Positions 57,448 to 64,000 of a DNA stretch of 64,000 nt are shown in pieces (position 1 is the stretch's first letter; every line of letters begins with the position of its first letter). The notes below the pieces were generated by a model. It saw nothing but the letters and a program-made list of their open reading frames with translations, was not told the DNA's origin and ran no database searches. A program made the translations under genes and the position numbers. The stretch is from NCBI GenBank assembly GCA_030512295.1, contig JAULSR010000001.1:806001-870000 (forward strand), given 5' to 3'. The DNA comes from Bombardia bombarda (taxonomy: Eukaryota > Ascomycota > Sordariomycetes > Sordariales > Lasiosphaeriaceae).

Positions 57448-58644
57448 CTACACCTTATCCTGTAGCCTCGTCGGCCTGATCAGCGTAGAGGAAACCCCCT
57501 TTGGGCGGCTAATGTTATACTTTGGTAGAGGCATGAACTTGCCTATCCCTTCTGTTATCAACAACGTCGTGGCAGACGATGCTATCCAGTACAGGTGCAG
57601 CGCCGCCGGCAGATGCATGGTGGCCGGCCCGATGGCGAGCGCTACGAGGAGCAGCAGCCTGTGGATCCGCAGATTCATGGTGGCTGGAGCAGCCGGCGCG
57701 GCGCCAGCTTGCGGTAGGACGCCCATGAACCTGCGTAGGGCCGGCCCCGTCCGCGGCATGATGTTGATGACCAGCACGGCGGAGAGCATGATGGGCAGGA
57801 CATGCAGCGGGTCTTCGACCATGAGATCGGGGAACCAGAGGCAGCCGCCGGTGGCGAGGGACGGGTCTGCGCCTTCGAAGAGGGTAGATAGTTCTTGGAG
57901 TGGTACGAGACTGTTTGTGTCTGTTGCTGTTGCTGATACTGCCTCTAAAGAAGTGGAGGCGTCTGCTCCTACCGTTTCTGTGCCAGCAGCGGCAGCGGCA
58001 GCATTGCGGTTAAAGAAAATGGTGCCCAACAACCCCTGAGGCCCGCTGCACAAGCGTCTCAGGGACTCGATGCCAACCAGCCAGACGGGAAAGACGGCAA
58101 AACTGGAATAGTTCTTCCACGTCTGGACGGCAAAGTCGCGGTAGACGCGCTTGGTAGTGCGCTTGAAGCGCTTGTCGAGCTCCTTGTTGTGGGCGGCCTC
58201 GGTTGGCAGCTTCATAGCCTGGACGGCCAGGGCATGCTTGGCGACCCAAGCCTGCAGCAACGGGGTGAGAGCGACACGGCGCTGGGCGACCTTGCGGGCA
58301 TAGACGGTGAGCGGTAGGCGTGTGAGCAGGTTGAGCGAGACGGCGATGAGCGGGATGGTGATGAACCAGGGCGTGTGGGTGACGAGGTGAAGCTCGGTGA
58401 AGAGGTGCTGCGTGGTGTGGATGGTGGTTTCGACGGCGGCCGCGACGGAGAAGTGTCTTTTGTTGTTCTTGTTGTGTAAGAGTGAGAGTGAGAGTGAGAG
58501 TGAGGCTGGTGATGGTGATGTTGATGCCAGATGAAGGCCGTGTTGCGACAGGATGCCGACAGCTGCTCTCATACAGCTGCTGCTGCTGCTGCTACTGCTG
58601 CTGCTGCGACAGCCACCGCCGACAAGGTATCTGGGTACGGCCAT
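57448..58644 (-). CDS. cox18: Mitochondrial inner-membrane insertase Cox18 (Oxa1/YidC/Alb3 family)
   Basis: Single exon, 398 residues from MAVPRYLVGG; an in-frame ATG 15 codons upstream (58689) is possible. The N-terminus is a mitochondrial presequence type (Arg, Ser, no acidic residues; poly-Ser from an AGC repeat; NKRHFSVAAAV). Then come Oxa1-family membrane segments: TPWFITIPLIAVSLNLLTRLPLTVY, followed by the basic stretch before FPVWLVGIESLRRL, then VLPIMLSAVLVINIMPR and LLLLVALAIGPATMHLPAALHLYWIASS. The LPAALHLYWIASS element is the family's conserved last-helix pattern. Poly-Ala loop between helices is unusual but low complexity. Cox18 exports the C-terminal tail of Cox2 across the inner membrane; Oxa1 itself is a possible confusion, but the short C-terminal tail without coiled coil favours Cox18. 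Confidence 0.85.
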   Translation of the reverse strand: MAVPRYLVGGGCRSSSSSSSSSSCMRAAVGILSQHGLHLASTSPSPASLSLSLSLLHNKNNKRHFSVAAAVETTIHTTQHLFTELHLVTHTPWFITIPLIAVSLNLLTRLPLTVYARKVAQRRVALTPLLQAWVAKHALAVQAMKLPTEAAHNKELDKRFKRTTKRVYRDFAVQTWKNYSSFAVFPVWLVGIESLRRLCSGPQGLLGTIFFNRNAAAAAAGTETVGADASTSLEAVSATATDTNSLVPLQELSTLFEGADPSLATGGCLWFPDLMVEDPLHVLPIMLSAVLVINIMPRTGPALRRFMGVLPQAGAAPAAPATMNLRIHRLLLLVALAIGPATMHLPAALHLYWIASSATTLLITEGIGKFMPLPKYNISRPKGVSSTLIRPTRLQDKV

Positions 58645-59412
58645 GGTGTGAGTGCAGCAATCAAGAAACCACGCATCATCTGCACACACGGTCTCTCCTT
58701 CACTCGCAGTCAGTCGCCCAGCTGACGGGCGCTGTTGCAGATGGTGTGTGTTTTCAACCTTGTGAAAATGGTCATTCGTGAGACAGGGAAACCACCATCG
58801 ACCACGCGATTCACATTACAAGTTTATAAGCCCCTGTCGTGTCTGCCAAATGTGCTTGCCGGCCGGCATCTCATGTAAGATGGCCCGTGCATAGTGTTCT
58901 TTCCCTTTTCTTAGTGTAGATCCCGAGACCCCCCTGTCTGTGCTGTCACGCTGTGGGCCCGTGGGTACCGTACGTACCTCGTAAGGGTGAGCTCAGCTGC
59001 CGCGACAAAAGCTGTGAGCCAGGTGGCTTCAGCGCGCAGATCATCGTGGGAACCTGCAGCAAGTACGTCAGTCAGAAACCATCCATGGTTGCGCCAACCC
59101 ACAGCACTGGCCTGTGGCCGCTTCCACTTTCTCTCTCAGAGTGACCTGAATTTTTTTCGACAAGGCCACATATTGCTATTGTCTGTTTTTTTTTCAGGGA
59201 AGGGAAAGACAGACCTAAACATACGACCAACAGGCAGCCAGAGAGACGCCTGTAGAGACCCTCGTTAACACCCCTGGAACCTACAGCCGACCGACCGACC
59301 GATCCGTCAAACGATAATTCTCTTCTCTGGTTTCTCACCATAGTGCCTATACTTATTTTCTGGAACCATTTTCCCTCTCGCATCCCACGTTAAGAGTCTA
59401 TCTCTTCCCGCC
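58645..59412. promoter_or_regulatory. Divergent promoter region, cox18 / alg11
   Basis: 768 bases between divergent start codons. No clear core element recognised; T-run at about 59188-59197. Confidence 0.45.
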
Positions 59413-61328
59413 ATGTCACCCGAGATGTGCGCCAGCCCATCGGGGCGCCGACCCTTCTCGTTCGGCATGGACCCCAAGATCCTCGCCTTTGTCGTGGTGC
59501 CCATCCTCGCCGTGACGCCTCTCGCCACCCTCTTCTTCCTGCCCCTTCTATGGCGCGCAGTGGGCTCGATGCTGGGGTGGTATCTGCGAAGGAAGACGGA
59601 CGGACGCCGAAGCCACATCATCCAGCTCGTCGAGGCAGACGAGAAGAAATACCAAGGGGCAAAGGCGGGCAACAACGACAGCAGCTCGAGGGGTAGCAGC
59701 AGCAGCAGTGGCAGCAGCGATGGAGGATGGCAGAGCGTCGACCCATATGCTGCCGTGATGGCGGCTAGAAAGAACGGCGGCGGCAGCGGCAAGGGCAACA
59801 ACGAGGACTGGGACGGCATCGTGGGCTTCTTCCACCCCTTCTGTAACGCCGGTGGGGGTGGAGAGAGAGTTCTCTGGGCTGCGATCCGGGCCACACAGGA
59901 GCGCTGGCCAAAGGCCAAGTGTGTTGTTTATACGGGCGATCACGACGTCAGCAAGGATGCCATCTTGGCCAGGGTCGAGGTAACAGAGCCGCCCTTTATC
60001 ATACCTCCTACATACGAGAAGAAACACTGACACCACACCCCCAGAACCGCTTCAACATCCACCTCCACCCGCCCACCGTCAACTTCCTCTACCTCTCCAC
60101 CCGCCACTGGGTCCTGGCCTCGACCTGGCCGCACTTCACCCTCGCCGGCCAGTCCCTCGGCTCTATCATCATGGCCTGGGACGCCTTCTCGCTGCTCGTG
60201 CCCGACATGTTTGTCGACACCATGGGCTACGCCTTCGCCCTCGGCCTGTCCAAATTCCTGTTCCGCGACGTGCCCACGGCCGCCTACGTCCACTACCCCA
60301 CCATCTCGACCGACATGCTCGACTCGCTCGACCCGGCCTCCGACAAGGGCGTCAACGCCGGAAAAGGCGCCGGCGCCCGCGGCACCGTCAAAAAGGCCTA
60401 CTGGAAGCTCTTTGCCAAGATGTACGCCCGCATGGGCGCCTCGGCCGACGTGGTCATGACCAACTCGACCTGGACGCAGGGCCACATCCAGAAGCTCTGG
60501 GGGCCTTTGCGCAACAATCACAATCACAGCAGGGGCAACCCAATAGCAGTAGTCTACCCCCCCGTCGCCGTCCGCGAGCTCGAGCACGAGGTCGACGTCT
60601 CCCCCGCCAGCGAGGCCCGCCGCGAGAAGGTGCTCCTCTACATCGCCCAGTTCCGCCCAGAGAAGAACCACCAGCTCGTGCTGCAGGCGTTTGCCGACTT
60701 TGTCAGGACGGACACGCCCGCCGCGCGCGGCGCCCGCCTCGTGCTCGTCGGCAGCGTCAGGGACGACTCGGACTCGAAGCGCGTCTACAAGCTGCGGCTG
60801 CTGGTCAACGAGCTGCACATACGCGACAAGGTCGAGTTTCATCTGGATGCGTCGTGGCCGGATATACTCGAGTGGCTGAGGCGGGCGTCGGTCGGCGTGA
60901 ATGGCATGTGGAACGAGCACTTTGGGATTGGCGTCGTCGAGTATCAGGCGGCGGGGCTGGTGTCGGTGGTGCATGATAGCGGGGGGCCCAAGTTGGATAT
61001 TGTGGTGGAGGTTGGGGGCGGGTTTACTGGTATGTTTTTTTTCTTTCTCTAGTGTTTACTCACTCACCCCTTTTTTTCTCTGTTGATGTTGAATGGTTGT
61101 GCTGACATGGTTTGATGGTGCATAGGTTTTCACGCTACTACCGCGACCGAGTTTGCAGAGGGTTTCGAAAAGGCGTTGTCGCTGCCTGACCCTCTCGCTG
61201 TGCGGTTGCGCGCGAGGGAGTCGGCAAAGAGGTTTACCGAGGAAGAGTTTGCCAAGCGGTGGACGGCGCAGATGGAGAAGCTGGTCGAGATGAGGGTGGC
61301 GGTAGCGGGCAGAAAGAAGGCGTTATGA
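59413..61328 (+). CDS. alg11: GDP-Man:Man3GlcNAc2-PP-Dol alpha-1,2-mannosyltransferase Alg11
   Basis: Three exons: 59413-59979, 60045-61029, 61126-61328; 584 residues. Introns of 65 and 96 bases, donors GTAACA and GTATGT, acceptors CCAG and CATAG. An N-terminal membrane anchor (KILAFVVVPILAVTPLATLFFLPLLW) is followed by a Ser/Gly-rich insert, then GFFHPFCNAGGGGERVLWAAI (the conserved N-terminal glycosyltransferase motif), AYVHYPTISTDML, TNSTWTQGHI, AQFRPEKNH, and the GT4 donor-site motif EHFGIGVVEYQAAGL (EX7E). It adds the fourth and fifth mannoses to the dolichol-linked oligosaccharide on the cytosolic face of the ER. The about 40-residue Ser/Gly/Asn insert at 59670-59810 is unlike yeast Alg11 but common in filamentous fungi. 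Confidence 0.93.
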
Positions 61329-61812
61329 TATTTATATATCTCATAATTGTCGTTGCTGTTTTCTGTTCTGTTTGGCTCCGAGGAGTGTATTTCCTTCGCT
61401 CACTTTTTTTTAGTTGCTTCATCGTTCTCTGCTTTGGGTTCGAATAGAGCTTTTATCATGGATACCCCTTTTATTCAGACTTAATTTCAATCATCTAGAA
61501 TGGCAGACCTGTAGATTTCCTTTTTGAATCGACTTGTCTTGCCATTAGGTATAGTATGGTGCAGAAACTATCGAGTGTTGATTCACGTGGCCTTCTCAGA
61601 AGTATTCGACGGTGTGGGGTTCACTCTAGCGAATCATGCTACAACCACGGATCGTCTTGAGAAATGATCAATCGAAGACGGGGTATATTAGGCGCATAAT
61701 TATCTAGTATCTCCCTCAGTGTCACACTAATATATATCCGGGCTTCATCAAGCCATAATTGTCCATACCATCCTAGCCACTTATGCACAGGCCATCCAAA
61801 GCGTTTCGCAAA
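61329..61812. other. Convergent 3' region, alg11 / GH72 gene
   Basis: 484 bases between stop codons; no gene seen. Confidence 0.6.
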
Positions 61813-63403
61813 CTAAGCATACAATGCACCAATGGTTCCAAAAACAACACCGACAGCCATCGCGGGCGTCCTCCACGAAGCATCCTTGTTAGCAGCTGAC
61901 TTGCTTGTGGTAGCGGCCGCAGCAGACGTCTCAGTCGGGGTGCCGGAAGAGGTGCTAGAAGAAGTTGCAGGAGTAGAAGAAGCCTTGTTAGACCCGGGCT
62001 CTGTAGGTTTTGTCAGCACGTATATTAAGTAAGTAGTCAAGGCTCATTGTCAGTGGATAAGTGCGAGCTCATGGGATACATGTAAAGAAGGAAATATGTG
62101 AGTCAACAAGAGCAAAATGGGGTCACATACGGTTAGGACCATCGAGCTGCTTCACAGCCAAATTGGTGAGGACACTGCCATCCGAGTTTCGTACTGCGAG
62201 GCTGACGGTGAAGTCCGAAATATCTACCAGCTTGCCGCTCGGAACAGGCTTGATGCCATTATCGATGTAGCCCTGAACATTGGGGGGCTCAACGGGGAGG
62301 GTAAAGTTGTTGTCGAACTTGGGGGTGGTGATGAGCTTGGAGCTGCATACAGGAGGCTTCGGGGCTGAGCCTGCTGGCTTGGATCCCTCGAGCGTGGTGA
62401 AGTCGAGCTTGGCGAGCTGACTCTGGAAAGCATAGAAGTCACTCAGGAGATCAACGGTGCCGTCGCTGCTGATGTTGACGAGTCCGAAATCGTTTTCCTC
62501 CTGCGAGTACTCATAGACGATTCCGCCAGAGAAAACGCCAGTCATCTCGGGTCCATAGATGGTGCCAACTTCAGTGAAGATTCGGGGCTTGACCTGGTTA
62601 CAACCATACTCGGAGAAAAAGACAGGCACGGAGTTATCGCTGAGACCCTGAACCAGCTTGTCATAGGAAGATTGCTCAAAGGAGCTGTCTCCACACCAGC
62701 TGTAGCTGTTGAGAGCGAAGAGATCGGCACGGCTCATGTCGTCGTCCTCGCCTTCGATAGAGCACTGGAAGTAGTTGAAACTGTCGAACAAGGCAGTGCG
62801 AACGTCGGCGGCCGAATAGCCGACAGGGATGGGGCGCGAGGCATGCTTGGCAACGTAGTTCTTGAGGTCACGCGTGACGGCGCGGACGTAGCGGGGGACG
62901 AACTCGGTTGTGTTGACGTTGCTAATGACCTCGTTACCCGAGAAGAAAGCCAGGGTGTTGGGGTAGTCCTTGAAGGCCTCGACAACAGCGAAAGTGCGGT
63001 TCAGATAGGTGTCATAGTACGACTCCCAGGGGTTGAAGTCGGTTAAGGACTCGCCGGGGAAGGGCGAGTTCACGTCGAGGAGCATGTACATGCCGGCAGC
63101 ATTGAAAATGCTGGCGCACTCGTCGTGGTTCACGTTGGGGTTGAGGTTGTAGACACGAATGGCGTTCACGCCCAGGATCTGCAACAAGGCCGCATCACGA
63201 AGGCAGGTATCCTTGTGGCTCAAGGGGTCCTTGTTAAGGAGCGGGTCGTAGGCAGCAGAACCGCCGGGCTGGTATGCGACGCCGACGATCTGGAAGCGGT
63301 TGCCGGACTCGTCAACAAAGTTGTTATCCTTGACCGTAAGGGGCTTGAGAGCGGCAACAGCAGTGGCGCCAAGCGCGAGGAGCGCTGATTGAATCTGAAT
63401 CAT
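61813..63403 (-). CDS. GPI-anchored beta-1,3-glucanosyltransferase, GH72 (Gas1/Gel family)
   Basis: Exons 63403-62131 and 62000-61813, 486 residues; intron 62001-62130 with GTATGT donor and CTACAG acceptor, rejoining DGPN-QPGSNK. Signal peptide MIQIQSALLALGATAVAALKP, then the GH72 domain: GVAYQPGG, AIRVYNLNP, acid/base Glu in FFSGNEVISN, ALNSYSWCG, nucleophile Glu in FFSEYGCN, and DFGLVNI. After the catalytic domain there is no Cys-rich CBM43 module; a Ser/Thr-rich stalk and a C-terminal hydrophobic tail (AMAVGVVFGTIGALYA) form a GPI signal. It elongates and branches beta-1,3-glucan at the cell surface. A preceding small exon (ATG TTG at 63578-63573, GTAAGT donor) could supply an alternative start reading MLLTNM before MIQIQ; the shorter start is given. 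Confidence 0.92.
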
Positions 63404-64000
63404 GTTCGTCAGCTTCGAACGCACCACTTGCAAGAGAATTGAGCGATGGTCAAGTGAGGACATTGTGACAAGCCAGTTCCATAAAGATGGACGAGAAAAC
63501 AGCTGAGGCAATCAATCTATCCCCCGGCATCGTCGCCTGCACGCCAGGGGGAGTACACAAGAGCAGACTTACCAACATCTTGAATGTTTGAGATTAAGTA
63601 GTAAAGCCACAGTATGTACGTCTATAGCAGAGGAGGAGGAGGAGAATAATTAAACGAGAACTGCGTCGATTTCTGTCGTATTGAAATTGTGGTATTTGGT
63701 GTTATTTGCAGGACGAGCGGCGGCGGCGACAAGAAAAAAAAGGTCAAAGGAGTGACAAGAATGGAAAAAGAAGCCAGGCGAACAACTTTTCTCTATTCCA
63801 GGGGAAAGAGGCACTCGAGAAAAACGATCGTGGCGGGAGTTGGTGGTCGAGAGAAGGAAGGAATCAAGGGAACACGAGGGGAAAGACGTGACACGAGATT
63901 AGAGATTCGAGGTCGACCCCTGTTGCTGTTGGGGGCCCCTCTCCCGTACCTGCCTTCCCTGGGCAAAGGGACAACAGTGCGCGCTTGGCCAGAAGCGCGA
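63404..64000. promoter_or_regulatory. Upstream region of the GH72 gene
   Basis: Contains the possible non-canonical first exon at 63573-63578 and a GGA-rich tract at 63633-63643. A 61-codon frame on the plus strand at 63706 is Lys/Arg-rich but starts without support. Nothing else seen to the window edge. Confidence 0.4.

Noticed and set aside
59940..60974. 344-codon minus-strand frame opposite alg11
   Set aside because: Antisense of a GC-rich conserved gene; Gly/Val/Glu-rich sequence typical of such shadows.

Overview
The window looks like nuclear DNA of a filamentous ascomycete (Pezizomycotina, most likely a Sordariomycete). Genes are single units on both strands, with introns of about 55-160 bases that carry GTNNGT-type donors, CTAAC/CTRAC-like branch sites and short acceptor tracts. 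The recognisable proteins are fungal: Zn2Cys6 regulator, GH72 glucanosyltransferase, Dlt1, phenol 2-monooxygenase and fungal-type adenine deaminase. I see no rRNA, tRNA, CRISPR array or intact transposon. The species cannot be named from the sequence alone.

Layout. 1-4.3 kb: five tandem plus-strand mini-genes coding 63-85 residue Lys/Glu-rich proteins. Each has one phase-0 intron at the very start of the coding region; in three of them the first coding exon is only the ATG. 6.26-8.86 kb: an HSL-type alpha/beta hydrolase whose frame is broken by five single-base losses. 10.18-12.23 kb (minus): glutamate decarboxylase. 14.94-15.94 kb (minus): kynurenine-formamidase-like hydrolase. 19.59-22.29 kb (minus): Zn2Cys6 transcription factor. 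22.3-35.07 kb: almost 13 kb with microsatellites but no convincing gene. 35.07-36.24 kb: adenine deaminase. 37.71-39.78 kb (minus): FAD phenol 2-monooxygenase. 42.32-46.20 kb: a large lineage-specific Arg/Ser-repeat protein. 47.77-48.82 kb (minus): glycine-zipper protein. 50.99-52.84 kb (minus): Dlt1. 53.67-55.72 kb (minus): nucleoporin Ndc1. 56.20-57.09 kb: Pep12/Vam3-like Qa-SNARE. 57.45-58.64 kb (minus): Cox18. 59.41-61.33 kb: Alg11 mannosyltransferase. 61.81-63.40 kb (minus): GPI-anchored GH72 beta-1,3-glucanosyltransferase.

How they fit together. The right third (50-63.5 kb) is a dense run of conserved housekeeping membrane/endomembrane genes in divergent and convergent pairs: nuclear pore, vesicle fusion, mitochondrial inner-membrane insertion, ER N-glycosylation, cell-wall glucan remodelling. 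The left and central parts are looser: metabolic enzymes (GABA shunt, tryptophan/kynurenine, purine salvage, phenolic oxidation) separated by long gene-free stretches and lineage-specific genes. No biosynthetic cluster is evident.

A recurring feature is that otherwise intact conserved genes (hydrolase, glycine-zipper protein, Dlt1, Qa-SNARE) lose frame by missing bases, nearly always in C/G homopolymers. Adding back the missing base count makes every such gene length divisible by three, so I read most of these breaks as consensus errors and not as real pseudogenes.
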